From positions 29,951 to 93,950 of the forward strand of contig NZ_MASW01000003.1 in NCBI RefSeq assembly GCF_003202285.1: a stretch of 64,000 bases of DNA. The letters run 5' to 3'. This document shows positions 1 to 8,418 of the stretch, piece after piece. The stretch is from Prauserella muralis. GTDB taxonomy: Bacteria > Actinomycetota > Actinomycetes > Mycobacteriales > Pseudonocardiaceae. Under the pieces are notes generated by a model that saw only the letters and a program-made list of their open reading frames with translations, searched no databases and was not told the origin of the DNA. Each line of letters begins with the position of its first letter. Position 1 is the stretch's first letter. The position numbers were made by a program, and so were the translations under genes.

Positions 1-746
1 GTGGCGCCCCACTCGTACTCGGAACCCCGCCGGGACAGCGCGGCCTGGAGTGCGTCGTTGGCCGCGCCAGGAGGACCGAGGTAGCTCCCGGTGTCCTGAA
101 CCGTCTGGAGTTCGGCCTGCTCGGCAGAGCTAAGGTCGTCGAGCGCCGCCCGGACCTGCGCGATCTGCTCGTCGAGCTTGGCCTTGCGGTCCTCGAGGGT
201 GCTCACCGCGCGTTCGGCTTCGGCTTCGGCCTTCCCCGCTCGTTGCTGCGCTTGCGCGGCGCTGGCACGGGCGGCGTTCGCTCGGTCCCTGATGCCGCTG
301 AGCCGGTTCAGGGTCGCGGCGTTGTTGCTCGCGAGCACGCCCAGCGCCGACATCTGGTCCAGGAACTCCTGGCTGGAGTCGCTGGTGAGTATGGCGGACC
401 ATCGGGCGATGCGGCCGTTGCGGAAGCTGGCGGCAGCGAGGGTGTCGACTTCGTCCCGGAACGCCACCTCCGCGCGCTGTGCCTGCTGCAGTGCCTGGTT
501 CGCCCTGGCGAGCGCGGCGTCGGCCTTGTCCAGCTCCTGCTGTCGGCGTGCGAGCTCGTCCTCGGCCTGGGACAGGTCTTCCTCGGCATCCGCCGCTTGT
601 GCACCGAGCTCTTGATAGCGCTCCATGGCATCCGACGTGTCGTCTTGCGGCTGAGCACTGGCGGGAACCGGGGTCAGCGCAATCGTCAGTGCCACTAGGG
701 CGACGGCGGTCTTGCTGGTGGCGAAACGACGTGGGTGCGCGGTCAC
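1..746 (-). CDS. secreted NlpC/P60-type peptidoglycan hydrolase, N-terminal part (cut by window edge)
   Basis: Reading leftward from a GTG at 744-746, the frame stays open to the window edge (about 248 residues). It starts with a basic/hydrophobic signal peptide ending near ALTPVPASA (residues ~1-32), followed by a long Gln/Ala/Glu-rich coiled coil (~40-225). The last visible residues, SEYEWGA, match the entry to an NlpC/P60 domain; the catalytic Cys-His part lies outside the window. This plan (signal peptide, coiled coil, C-terminal NlpC/P60) is that of RipA/RipC-like cell-wall endopeptidases that act in daughter-cell separation. The hydrolase role is inferred from architecture because the catalytic domain is not seen. 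Confidence 0.8.
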   Translation of the reverse strand, partial: MTAHPRRFATSKTAVALVALTIALTPVPASAQPQDDTSDAMERYQELGAQAADAEEDLSQAEDELARRQQELDKADAALARANQALQQAQRAEVAFRDEVDTLAAASFRNGRIARWSAILTSDSSQEFLDQMSALGVLASNNAATLNRLSGIRDRANAARASAAQAQQRAGKAEAEAERAVSTLEDRKAKLDEQIAQVRAALDDLSSAEQAELQTVQDTGSYLGPPGAANDALQAALSRRGSEYEWGA

Positions 747-838
747 GAGTGCTGGATCTCCTGGTGGTGTCGGCATTCCTCGCAGGACCGCCCCGCCGGT
801 CCGCGGTCACAGTAGAGTAACGCCGCCGATCTTGTCCA

Positions 839-856
839 CTAGGGGTCCTAGTACTA
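839..856. promoter_or_regulatory. palindromic site upstream of the NlpC/P60 gene
   Basis: CTAGGGGTCCTAG (839-851) is a palindrome with CTAGG/CCTAG arms and overlaps a second perfect palindrome, TAGTACTA (849-856). The site lies between the start of the NlpC/P60 gene and the 3' end of the MFS gene, so it could be an operator or part of the NlpC/P60 promoter. No recognisable -35/-10 pair supports it. Confidence 0.3.
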
Positions 857-871
857 GAGGCGATCAGAGAG

Positions 872-2119
872 TCAGCTCACGGTTACTGGGCGAGGTTCCA
901 GCCGGTCGGAGCGGTTGAGCACATGCACGCCGACCGCACACATCCCCCCGATCCCGACGAGCACGGCCCAGGGCACCCACGTCACGCCGTTACCTCGCGC
1001 AAGATCCAGAGCCGCACCGGTAGCGAGGTTACCCACCGCGATGCCAACACCACAGATGGTGTTGTAAAGGCCGTAGTGGGTCGCGACGAAGCGGTCTCCG
1101 GCCAGCGTGACGATGGTGTCCATCTCGAACGGGAACACCACCACCGTGCCCAGCGTGAGCAGCGTGACGGACGCGGCCAGCGGCAGGAACGTCCAGGCCT
1201 GCCCCGATGGGCTGGCAGCCGTCACCAGCGGCGCGGTGAAGGCCAGGCCCATCAGCGCGAGCCCGGCGGTGAGGCAGCGGCCGTGGTCCCACCGGCGGCG
1301 GCACCAGGCGGTGATTCGCAGCTGTCCGACGATGGCAAGTATCCCGGATATTCCGAACAGGACGCCGACCTCGATGGTGCCCACGGTTTCCGAGGCGGCA
1401 AGCCTCCGCGTTTCCAGCGGCAGCGCCAGGTACACCTGAAACGACAGCACGTACGAGCCGATCATGGTGGCGGAGAACGCCAGGAACCGGCGGTTGGCCA
1501 GCGCCACGCGCCACCCGGTAAGCAGCGAATCGTGTGCCTCGCGCGAGCGGCGCTCCGGCAGCGACCGGATCTGCAAGATGGTCAGAACCAGGAACACGGC
1601 CGCGGCGACCAGGCAGGTGAGCTGGAAGGCGACGCCGGTCAGCGCGAGTCCGATCAGGGGGCCCAGGAGGATGCCCGACTGGTAGAAGACGTTGAACAGG
1701 GCGAAGGCCTCGACCCGGCGGTCGCCGGCGTCGGCGGCGACATAGGCCCGCACCGCCGGATTGAACAGGGCCCCGGCGAAGCCCGTGGCCACCGATGCCA
1801 CGAGCAGGCCGGGGACGGAGTCGACGAGACCGAGCATCGCGAAGCCCCCGGTGCGCAGGGCGCAGCCGGCGACGATGAGCGGCTTGTAGCCGAAGCGGTC
1901 GGCCAGGCTGCCACCGAGCAGGAACATGCCCTGCTGCGAGAAGTTGCGGGCGCCGAGGATCAGCCCCACGAGCCAGCCGGCGAGGCCAAGGCCGAGCGAG
2001 AGGTGCGCGGCCAGGTAGGGCATCAGCATGTAGAAGCCGATGTTGATGGTGAACTGGTTGAGGGCCAGCAACTGCACCGGGCGGTCGAACGAACGGAACT
2101 GGCGCAGGACGTCGGTCAT
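872..2119 (-). CDS. MFS transporter, 12-TM type, cysK2-linked
   Basis: A 415-residue protein with about 12 hydrophobic segments and typical MFS loops (for example [17 protein letters not shown] between TM2 and TM3, residues ~70-90). Its start overlaps the stop of the preceding PLP-enzyme gene by ATGA (2116-2119), so the two are translationally coupled. In mycobacteria the equivalent gene (Rv0849) follows cysK2 in the copper-induced lpqS operon. Export of a sulfur amino-acid product or metal chelate is a reasonable guess; the substrate is not visible in the sequence. Confidence 0.85.
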   Translation of the reverse strand: MTDVLRQFRSFDRPVQLLALNQFTINIGFYMLMPYLAAHLSLGLGLAGWLVGLILGARNFSQQGMFLLGGSLADRFGYKPLIVAGCALRTGGFAMLGLVDSVPGLLVASVATGFAGALFNPAVRAYVAADAGDRRVEAFALFNVFYQSGILLGPLIGLALTGVAFQLTCLVAAAVFLVLTILQIRSLPERRSREAHDSLLTGWRVALANRRFLAFSATMIGSYVLSFQVYLALPLETRRLAASETVGTIEVGVLFGISGILAIVGQLRITAWCRRRWDHGRCLTAGLALMGLAFTAPLVTAASPSGQAWTFLPLAASVTLLTLGTVVVFPFEMDTIVTLAGDRFVATHYGLYNTICGVGIAVGNLATGAALDLARGNGVTWVPWAVLVGIGGMCAVGVHVLNRSDRLEPRPVTVS

Positions 2120-3207
2120 CGGTGGGCTCCGGCGTGGGCGGCGAGCGGGTTGACGACGGTCGTGCAGCGGGTCCAGCGTCGGACTTCCCGCTCACCCGGA
2201 TCCGCGATGGTGTCCGGTTCGTCCGGGGGAGGCGCGTCCAGGAGCCCGTGTTCGGCGCAGAAGGTGTCGTTGTAGACGGTGTCGAAATAGCGCTGCGGGC
2301 CGTCGGGGAAGATCGCGGCGATCCGAACGTCGCTGGGCTGGGTACGTGCTAGCCAGCCCGCGACGAGGGCAACGGCACCGACGCTCCAGCCGCCGGTCGC
2401 GTACTGGGCGGCAGCCAACCGGCGGCAGGTTATGACGGACTCGGCGGGGCTGACCCAGTGCACCTCGTCGAACGCGGGGTAGTCGACGTTGCTTGGGTAG
2501 ATGCTCGATCCGAGGCCGCGCATCAGCCGGGTGCGTGTGGGCTGGCCGAAGATGGTCGAACCGACGGTGTCGACGCCGACGAGCCGCAGGTGCGGATTGA
2601 CCCGGCGCAACTCGCGTGCCACGCCGGCCGAGTGCCCGCCCGTTCCCACCGAGCAGACCAGTACGTCTATCTGGTCGAGCTGGGCGATGAGCTCGGTGGC
2701 CAGGGATGCGTAGGCGGCGACGTTGTCCGGGTTGTGGTACTGGTCCGGGCAGAACGATCCCGGGTTCTCGGTGAGCAATTGCGCGACGCGGTCGCGGCGT
2801 GCTTGTTGCCACCCACCGGTCGGGTGCGGTCGGTCCACGATGTCGACTCGGGTGCCGTAGGCGAGCAGGAGCCGGTGCACGATGGGCTCCATGCCGGGGT
2901 CGCCGACGAGCGCGACGGGATGTCCGTACACGATTCCGGCAAGGGCCAACCCGAGGCCGAGCGTGCCGCTGGTCGATTCGACGATCAGCCCGCCGGGGCG
3001 TAGCTCGCCGCGCTCGCGTGCGCGAGCGACCATGTGCAGGGCAGGGCGGTCTTTCATTCCGCCGGGGTTCTGGCCTTCGAGCTTGGCCCAGAAGCCCCTG
3101 CCGTCCTGGGTGAACGGCTGATCGATCCACACCACCGGCGTATTGCCGACGGTTTCCGCGCGACGGGCGCGCGTCTGGGCAGGACGAAGTAGGACAGGCG
3201 AACGCAT
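2116..3207 (-). CDS. cysK2: PLP-dependent cysteine synthase family protein (CysK2-like)
   Basis: A 363-residue fold-type II PLP enzyme. The PLP lysine lies in [11 protein letters not shown] (residues ~49-59) and the substrate loop is [15 protein letters not shown] (~78-92). A GTGGHSAG phosphate-binding loop follows near residue 187. Mycobacterial CysK2 uses O-phosphoserine and thiosulfate to make S-sulfocysteine; that this protein does the same is inferred from family and gene order. ATG start at 3205-3207. It lies between a His/Cys-rich small protein gene and an MFS gene, the same order as lpqS-cysK2-Rv0849 of the RicR copper regulon. An alternative is a diaminopropionate (SbnA-like) synthase, but no partner genes support that. 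Confidence 0.8.
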   Translation of the reverse strand: MRSPVLLRPAQTRARRAETVGNTPVVWIDQPFTQDGRGFWAKLEGQNPGGMKDRPALHMVARARERGELRPGGLIVESTSGTLGLGLALAGIVYGHPVALVGDPGMEPIVHRLLLAYGTRVDIVDRPHPTGGWQQARRDRVAQLLTENPGSFCPDQYHNPDNVAAYASLATELIAQLDQIDVLVCSVGTGGHSAGVARELRRVNPHLRLVGVDTVGSTIFGQPTRTRLMRGLGSSIYPSNVDYPAFDEVHWVSPAESVITCRRLAAAQYATGGWSVGAVALVAGWLARTQPSDVRIAAIFPDGPQRYFDTVYNDTFCAEHGLLDAPPPDEPDTIADPGEREVRRWTRCTTVVNPLAAHAGAHR

Positions 3208-3268
3208 GAGGTTCCATTTCTGTGGAGTGCTGAGTTGAGCTGGAGAGAGGCAGGGCGGGGCCCTGCGA

Positions 3269-3715
3269 TCAGCTCCTCAACACGCACAGAGCGTGCAGCA
3301 CATCGCGCCCCGAACAGTGCCCGGGAGCGCGCGATCGGATTCCCCGGCGCGGTGTTCGCCAGATTCCGCCAGCCGTGCCGAGCCCGCCGAGCAGCACCAG
3401 CGGCAGTGCGGCGGACGCAAGGTAGGCACCGTCGTGTGAGCGCGACGGGGCGAGATATTGAGGATGTTCTGATGGCTGCGGCTCTGTCTCGTGGCTGCAG
3501 TCGTCCGTCTGCTGCTCGTGGTGGTCGTGCGTAGCGGCAACAGCATGCGCTGGAACGACATGCTCGTGATCACCGATGCACGGCAACGCATGGAGCGCCA
3601 GGAACGCGATGAGCATACCGACCGCCAGCCCTAGATGGGCACACACGCGTGCACGCTTCGCGTTTTGCTGACATCTCACAGTTACTACAACGTACCGGCG
3701 ACTGCGTCGGTTCAA
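3269..3715 (-). CDS. His/Cys-rich membrane-anchored protein, LpqS/DUF6153-like
   Basis: Up to 148 residues; the start is uncertain because GTG codons inside the first 30 codons and an ATG near 3616 are alternatives. One N-terminal hydrophobic helix ([17 protein letters not shown]) is followed by a His/Cys-rich segment ([19 protein letters not shown]), a second hydrophobic segment ([11 protein letters not shown]), and a Cys-containing tail ending HALCVLRS. Such proteins sit first in copper-responsive cysK2 operons in actinobacteria (LpqS in mycobacteria) and probably bind copper at the cell surface. Metal binding is inferred from composition and synteny. Confidence 0.65.
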   Translation of the reverse strand: MNRRSRRYVVVTVRCQQNAKRARVCAHLGLAVGMLIAFLALHALPCIGDHEHVVPAHAVAATHDHHEQQTDDCSHETEPQPSEHPQYLAPSRSHDGAYLASAALPLVLLGGLGTAGGIWRTPRRGIRSRAPGHCSGRDVLHALCVLRS

Positions 3716-3745
3716 GGGAGCCAGGCACGCTGTTCACCCGGTCGT

Positions 3746-3760
3746 GGGTTAGGCTCACCC
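3746..3760. promoter_or_regulatory. metal-regulator-like palindrome upstream of the lpqS-like operon
   Basis: GGGTTAG-G-CTCACCC is a 7-1-7 inverted repeat with one mismatch, about 30 bp upstream of the longest start of the His-rich gene. It shares the GGTTAGGCTNACC core of IdeR/DtxR iron boxes (13 of 19 positions of the actinobacterial consensus by eye). A copper regulator (RicR/CsoR type) would suit the operon better, but the sequence is not a clean match to a CsoR operator. Confidence 0.4.
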
Positions 3761-3803
3761 TGTGTGGTGATGTAGCCGTTTTTCCTTGGAGGTAACGGTT
3801 TTT

Positions 3804-3828
3804 CCAGTTAGCTAGTCTACTAACCTGG
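3804..3828. promoter_or_regulatory. TetR-type operator-like palindrome
   Basis: The site has CCAGTTAG at 3804-3811 and CTAACCTGG at 3820-3828, an inverted repeat with one extra base in one arm. The nested TAGT-ACTA motif (reverse strand) is typical of actinobacterial TetR-family operators. It lies just upstream of the lpqS-like operon. On the opposite strand a 12-codon frame (3875-3913, MTGLTETNHRER) resembles the first residues of a TetR protein before hitting a stop. Confidence 0.4.
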
Positions 3829-4076
3829 ATCGTAAGATCATCCATTAGGAGTGTGCGCTGAGCATGCTGCGGAGATGACGGGCCTGACGGAGACGAATCA
3901 TCGGGAACGCTGATTGTCAGCGCTCGAAAGCCCCGCCGACGAGCCCCATGCCATCTCGCCTACTGCCCGTCCGACACCATGAGCGTTCTCGCGGGGGCCG
4001 CGGAGAGGGCGCATAGTCGTCGCCTCGGCAGCGCCCCGGCTGGGGACGGGGCGAGTGGTGGGCTACTCGATTCGGG
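3829..4076. other. intergenic stretch with possible regulator remnant
   Basis: No convincing gene. It contains the 12-codon frame at 3875-3913 noted under the neighbouring palindrome, which could be the 5' stump of a lost TetR gene. No terminator was recognised. Confidence 0.4.
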
Positions 4077-4196
4077 TCAATCGTCGTTCAGTAGCGCGGC
4101 CAGTTCACTGCGGCCGGTGACGCCGAGTTTGTTCTCGACGCGGTAGAGGTGACCTGTACCGGACCACTCGAAACCGGGTGGGAGATTACTCGGCAT
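4077..4196 (-). pseudogene. C-terminal remnant of a LuxR-type HTH protein
   Basis: The minus strand encodes HLYRVENKLGVTGRSELAALL (about 4085-4151) followed by NDD and a stop at 4077-4079. This matches the recognition-helix end of LuxR/GerE domains (consensus HLYRVFRKLGVRSRAELAALL). No LuxR sequence continues upstream, where the isoaspartate-methyltransferase-like gene ends at 4231, so only the tail of a regulator survives. Confidence 0.6.
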
Positions 4197-4230
4197 CCGC
4201 GGCTTGATCGAGGCGGAGATTGCACTCCGG

Positions 4231-5385
4231 TCAGAGGGGTAGTCGCCACTGGTATGGGCTTCGTGGGTCGTCGCGCCAGATGATGTGTTCCTCTGGCGTT
4301 ACCGTGAGTCCGAATCGCTTGAGGTTTCCTGGCGTGGTTTCGCACTGCGGTAGCTGCGGATCGAGGAACCATGGTGGCGGATGCTTCGACTCAATCGTCT
4401 GTGTTGTCCCGGATAGTTTGGCCTGGTCGGCTTGGTGGAAAGGCTGGGTGGCGGGGGTGAGGGCGGGTGCGAAGTGGCCTTGTGCGGTGTCGCCCTTACA
4501 GTGGAGCACCACGAGATGGCCGGGGCTGCCCAGCGGGGCGAACTCGGTGATTAGTATGCCTTCGAGCGGCAGGATCCAATTGCGGGGGATGGCTGGCACG
4601 GCGAAGTGGGAGAGGAGTCGGTCCGCGTCACCGTGGATGGTGTCGAGGGAGTCGACGAGTTCGGCCAGGATAGGGGCGTAGCCTGCGAGGTCGAGGCGTT
4701 GCCGCGCGGTCTCGACGCGACGTGCGTCGATGTCGACGGTGTGGACGTGGGAGCAGCCGACCCGTTCGTGGAGCAGCGCGGTGCCGTAGCCGGTGCCGGC
4801 GCCCACTTCGATGACGCTGTGGTCGTCGTGGATGTGCAGGTGTTCCAGTATGCCGAGCATGCGGTGGGGGTGTTCGTCGCCGATGATCGGGACCTGTTGG
4901 CCGTCGCTTTCGGTGAGGTCGGTGACGTGGTCGGTGTCGGAGTAGACCAACGCGAGCCACTGGTCCATGTCGTCGCCGGGCCTGGTGGGCTCGGTCCAGG
5001 TTCCGTCGGGGCGTGGGGCGAGTATGCGGGGAATGAAGTGGTGGCGTGGTGTGTATTCCACGACCTCCCACCAGGCGGGTGTGTGTAGGGCGCCGGATCG
5101 GCGGAGGCGGCGGGCGAGCCTGCGCGCGGCGGGTCTGCCTGCGTGGCCGGCGGTATCTCGGCCTGTCGCGGTTGTGCGGGGGCGGGTGGTGAGCCACGTT
5201 GACAGCAGGGCGTCGAGTTCTTCGGCGCTCTGCTCGTCGAGGGTGAGGTTCAGGGAGGTGGCGGGGGTGGCGCCGAGGGAGATGCGTACGCCGTGCTGGA
5301 CGCTGGCGATGTCGATCTGGCAGTAGCGGTGGTCGACGTGGACATCAACGTCGACTGTCATGCCGTCCGGGAACGCGTCCACCAT
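4231..5385 (-). CDS. protein-L-isoaspartate O-methyltransferase-like enzyme (FxLD-type tailoring homologue)
   Basis: A 384-residue protein. Residues ~1-90 form a small N-terminal domain, then a PCMT-like SAM domain carries HRMLGILEHLHIHDDHSVIEVG followed by AGTGYGTALL (motif I, ~195-210) and VHTVDIDARRVETARQRL (motif II). The C-terminal part (~290-384) contains the acidic/Trp-rich end typical of longer PCMT homologues attached to lanthipeptide (FxLD) clusters. No precursor peptide or LanB-like gene lies nearby, so it is either an orphan or acts on an unlinked peptide. It is a SAM methyltransferase by fold; the substrate is unknown. Confidence 0.7.
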   Translation of the reverse strand: MVDAFPDGMTVDVDVHVDHRYCQIDIASVQHGVRISLGATPATSLNLTLDEQSAEELDALLSTWLTTRPRTTATGRDTAGHAGRPAARRLARRLRRSGALHTPAWWEVVEYTPRHHFIPRILAPRPDGTWTEPTRPGDDMDQWLALVYSDTDHVTDLTESDGQQVPIIGDEHPHRMLGILEHLHIHDDHSVIEVGAGTGYGTALLHERVGCSHVHTVDIDARRVETARQRLDLAGYAPILAELVDSLDTIHGDADRLLSHFAVPAIPRNWILPLEGILITEFAPLGSPGHLVVLHCKGDTAQGHFAPALTPATQPFHQADQAKLSGTTQTIESKHPPPWFLDPQLPQCETTPGNLKRFGLTVTPEEHIIWRDDPRSPYQWRLPL

Positions 5386-5511
5386 GGGACCTCCTGAGTG
5401 ACGCTGGGTCCAGTTGATGCCTGGGCCCGCAGCAGGTGCGGGTCGGTGGCCTGCCTTGTCTGTGCCAGCCGCGCTGCACTCGACATCGACGCGATGAGCA
5501 CATGAGCCCGT

Positions 5512-5904
5512 TCAGCCGTTGGTTTGACCGGTTCTCCCCATGGTGATGAGGCGAGTCAGTGTTGTCGCGACTTGTTCTGCCTCGTTCAGGGTCAGCGCGA
5601 ACTCCCCGTTGCGGCAGAGATGTTCTTCCAGGTGCAGGCGCGGGGAATTCTCCCGGTATCCCTGGTCCATGCGCAGCTCGAGGCAGTGCGGTATGTGGTC
5701 GAACGTGTTGTCGCCGTTGATGACTTTATCCGCGGGCATGGTGGATAATTCCACGTGCCCGACGAGATCGCTTTGGTGTCGACGGTCTTCGATGGGCTCC
5801 CAGTCGTGGTGGAGCCGGTCGCACCATGCCGGGCATGGCTCAGTCAACCAAAAAGGACGTTCGTCCTCATGCTGTTCGTCGTCGGCTGATCCCGTCGTGG
5901 TCAT
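5512..5904 (-). CDS. DUF6907-like small protein
   Basis: 130 residues, with CPAWCDRLHHDW near residues 24-35 and conserved His/Cys positions downstream (HIPHCLEL), which suggest metal binding. It ends in a helix rich in Leu/Thr (ALTLNEAEQVATTLTRLI) that is characteristic of DUF6907 proteins, common in actinomycete accessory DNA. Function unknown. It stands alone, upstream of and codirectional with the methyltransferase gene, separated from it by about 125 bp. Confidence 0.65.
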   Translation of the reverse strand: MTTTGSADDEQHEDERPFWLTEPCPAWCDRLHHDWEPIEDRRHQSDLVGHVELSTMPADKVINGDNTFDHIPHCLELRMDQGYRENSPRLHLEEHLCRNGEFALTLNEAEQVATTLTRLITMGRTGQTNG

Positions 5905-6015
5905 CCGTGTGCTCCTCAGATGTCTAAGTCTGGTTGCGTTTCTTATTCGTTCGGTGTCCCGTCAGCCGGGGAGTCCGTTATCGGCCGGCGTGGCGTCGGC
6001 CTGTTTGCTCCGCGG

Positions 6016-6663
6016 TCATTGCCGCCCGCCATTGTGTTCGGATGCGCAACATTGCTTGGTCTTGTTCTCGACCGGCGCTCTTGTTCGGCACGCTGCCTGA
6101 CTCTGGACTTTGAGTTGTGACGTGCACGTCCTCGTCGCCGGTGGCGACTGGCGAGGTCGTGACACGTTCGGGAGATCTGTGGTTGGCGCGAACAGGCCGA
6201 AGGTGGCGGAGGAGGTGTGGCGGCCGCAGAGATGGGCGACGTGCCAGGCCACGTGACTGACGCTGTCGGGCTCGGTGGGACGTCGTTCCCTGCCCACGAG
6301 GATGTAGCCGTCGGCGCTGTCGGCCACGACCTCAGGTATGCCTCCGAGAACGGCGAAGCCGAACACGATGACGTCCGCGCGCAAATCCTCGTCGAGGTTG
6401 TCGGCGAGCATGATTATTTGGCCGCTTTCGAGGTCTTTCTCGATGGTCAACACGGCCGCGCAGCCGCTGTCCTTCACCGACGGATGCTCGATGATGGCGA
6501 TGCCGATTTCGGCGGCCACCCTGTGGAGACGGCCCGTGACTATCGCTGCGGGGACGGGCGCGTCGGGGTCACTGCTCGGGGACCAACGTGACGATGGCGG
6601 CTGGCAACGTCCACAGATCGGGCAGGTGCTTGACTGAGGGTCGTAGGTTAGTCGTTGCGCCAT
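6016..6663 (-). CDS. hypothetical protein with N-terminal zinc-knuckle-like CPICGRC
   Basis: 215 residues. The N-terminus carries CPICGRC (residues 15-21). The middle part (~38-130) is well-formed protein sequence (VAAEIGIAIIEH, IEKDLESGQIIMLADNLDEDLRADVIVFGFAVLGGIPEVV) with the motif VAWHVAHLCGRH near residue 140. The last ~50 residues are low-complexity and may be read-through past a lost stop. I do not recognise the family; a DUF-type protein of actinomycete regulator islands is likely. Confidence 0.5.
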   Translation of the reverse strand: MAQRLTYDPQSSTCPICGRCQPPSSRWSPSSDPDAPVPAAIVTGRLHRVAAEIGIAIIEHPSVKDSGCAAVLTIEKDLESGQIIMLADNLDEDLRADVIVFGFAVLGGIPEVVADSADGYILVGRERRPTEPDSVSHVAWHVAHLCGRHTSSATFGLFAPTTDLPNVSRPRQSPPATRTCTSQLKVQSQAACRTRAPVENKTKQCCASEHNGGRQ

Positions 6664-6741
6664 ATGCGGTAGCTCGCTATTTCTTGTGATCGTAGCGGGT
6701 TGAACTTGGGAGCCGGGGAGGCGTTGATCCTCGTTGAACCC

Positions 6742-7437
6742 TCACGATGGCCTCGCATCGAGGTGCTTGAGCGCTTCGGTGCGGGATAGCGGTGAGAGGG
6801 CGGGATGGTTCTCGACGAACGACCTCACCCAGCCCGGCTCAATAGCTGCGTGTTTCTGAAGCGCCCAGCCGATTCCCTTGCGCAGGAACAAGTCGGAGTC
6901 ATCGATGTTGGCCCGGATGCAGTACGCCAGCAAGCCACGGTCGGTGTCCGTTTTGGATCCGATCTGGCAGATGACCGCCGTTCGCCGCTTCCACCGGTCG
7001 GCGTCATATGCCCACGCGCGCATGACTGGTTCGACCCTGACGGGATCGTCTCGGAAGATGGGGCCGACGCGGTGGATGGCGATCTCGTCGACGAAGTCCC
7101 ACCATGCTCCGGTGACGATCAGTTCCTCGTACAACGGCAACAGCTCCGCCGACTGCCAGCCCGCGTAGGCACCGTAGCCGGTGAGGTCGATCGCCAGGTA
7201 CCGTTCCTCACGGTAGGTGGCGTCGCGCCACAGCTCACGCACCGCGGCCAGCCACTCGTCCCTGTCGGCGAGTAGGTGCTCGCCGAACACTTCGCGTGCG
7301 AGTCGTGCTCTCGCGGGCTTCTGCACGCCGCGAAACGGCATGTCGGATTCCATGTACCGCTGCATGTCCAGCGCTTTGGCCGGATCAGCCAGGTCCGCGA
7401 GCCCGACATATACGGCTCGCGCCAACGGAGATGGCAT
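6742..7437 (-). CDS. DNA alkylation repair protein, AlkD-like HEAT-repeat glycosylase
   Basis: 231 residues from the ATG at 7435-7437 (an upstream ATG at 7470 adds 11 Arg/Pro-rich residues that look unconserved). It contains MESDMPFRGVQKPAR near the N-terminus and TGAWWDFVDEIAIHRVG, the Trp/Asp signature of the AlkD/AlkC family, whose Asp positions the lesion. The repeats are helical throughout (WRDATYREERYLAIDL, RWKRRTAVICQI). These enzymes remove N3/N7-alkylated purines without base flipping. Confidence 0.85.
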   Translation of the reverse strand: MPSPLARAVYVGLADLADPAKALDMQRYMESDMPFRGVQKPARARLAREVFGEHLLADRDEWLAAVRELWRDATYREERYLAIDLTGYGAYAGWQSAELLPLYEELIVTGAWWDFVDEIAIHRVGPIFRDDPVRVEPVMRAWAYDADRWKRRTAVICQIGSKTDTDRGLLAYCIRANIDDSDLFLRKGIGWALQKHAAIEPGWVRSFVENHPALSPLSRTEALKHLDARPS

Positions 7438-7604
7438 GGCACAGCTCCTCTGTCTTGGTCTGGGTTTCATGTCGCATTGGCGGGACCTGCTCCGCCGTGC
7501 CCCTCGAACGGCGGAGCCGACTCACGATCGCCCCTGGTTTTCGGGGCGCGGTGTCTCGGTCACGCCGTGATCGGGTCCCGTCGCCGTGTGTGCGATAGTC
7601 GTGT

Positions 7605-8033
7605 TCACCGTTGCTCCTCTTTTCCTCGCTGGTTCACGGTGTCGGTTTCGCGCTGATCGCTGAGGCGGAAGAGGTCAGTGATGATGAGCAGCAGCACCCG
7701 TGCGGCGAAGTCGAGTCGCGCGTGGTGGTAGGGGCGTTCGGCGCTCCGAAGCCGTTGCAAGGTGCCGATGCCCAGGTCACATCGTTGTGCGATCCAGGAG
7801 TCCTGGCAGGCTTCGCGGGCCGCTTTGATCGCGGCTGCTCGGTTCGACCAATCTCCGCTGGTGTCGCACGCCATTGCGGCATCGTGCATCCACTCGGGGC
7901 TCACCAGGGAGCCCAGCACTTCCCGCGCGGCCTGCCGATCGGCCTCGGGGTTGTCTAGTGCCTGCCACAGGAGCCACCAGTCCGCCATGCTCAGGGGCGA
8001 GTCGTCGCTGTCGCGGCTGAACGGACTGGTCAC
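7605..8033 (-). CDS. hypothetical helical protein, Trp-rich N-terminus
   Basis: 142 residues from the GTG at 8031-8033. The upstream extension of this frame is Arg/Pro/His-rich and looks non-coding. It carries SMADWWLLWQALDNPEADRQ and a C-terminal helical part (ARVLLLIITDLFRLSDQR). Probably co-transcribed with the prim-pol-like gene upstream. No family recognised. Confidence 0.55.
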   Translation of the reverse strand: MTSPFSRDSDDSPLSMADWWLLWQALDNPEADRQAAREVLGSLVSPEWMHDAAMACDTSGDWSNRAAAIKAAREACQDSWIAQRCDLGIGTLQRLRSAERPYHHARLDFAARVLLLIITDLFRLSDQRETDTVNQRGKEEQR

Positions 8034-8373
8034 CGTGCTGCCCCCGACAGAGTTGCCGCACGGCGCAGCGTGGGCCGAGCGGTGGGGACCGTGTCTCCCG
8101 TGGCCGCGAGCCGATGGATGCTGCTCGTGTCGGCGCCGTGGCGATACCAGCCTGCCGGGGCCGCTCCGACCGGGCGCGGGGGGTCGATCGTGTCGCCGCG
8201 CCCGCGCCCTGGGCAGTGGTCGAGCGTTCGTGCTCGATGCGTGCGATGAGGTCCGCAACACCGACCCGGTCGGGGTTCCGTGGTTGTCGTCGGCAGCCAG
8301 CCCAGGCCAGCAGAATCCCATAGAACGCTGGCGGACTCAGTACCAGCGCGCCGTACCAGACGAGTGCTGTCAT
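7777..8373 (-). CDS. possible small membrane protein (frame overlaps next gene)
   Basis: The frame starting with ATG at 8371-8373 begins with a clear membrane helix (MTALVWYGALVLSPPAFYGI) and a basic stop-transfer (CRRQPR), then VGVADLIARIEHERS. From about 8033 onward it overlaps the better-supported 142-aa gene in another frame and becomes Arg/Pro-rich. Either a short membrane protein lost its stop, or a frameshift separates it from its proper end. Only the part 8034-8373 is credible. Confidence 0.35.
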   Translation of the reverse strand: MTALVWYGALVLSPPAFYGILLAWAGCRRQPRNPDRVGVADLIARIEHERSTTAQGAGAATRSTPRARSERPRQAGIATAPTRAASIGSRPRETRSPPLGPRCAVRQLCRGQHGDQSVQPRQRRLAPEHGGLVAPVAGTRQPRGRSAGRAGSAGLPGEPRVDARCRNGVRHQRRLVEPSSRDQSGPRSLPGLLDRTTM

Positions 8374-8418
8374 GGTGTCTCGACTCAGCAGCGCAGCGGC
8401 GCGTGGTTCGCTTGTTGC

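Noticed and set aside
923..2275. 450-codon plus-strand frame opposite the MFS gene
   Set aside because: Gln/Glu/Arg-rich antisense shadow of the transporter; the minus frame has clear membrane helices.
6016..6663. ImmA/IrrE-type metalloprotease based on AWHVAHLCGRH
   Set aside because: The spacing is not the HExxH arrangement and the rest of the fold is not evident.
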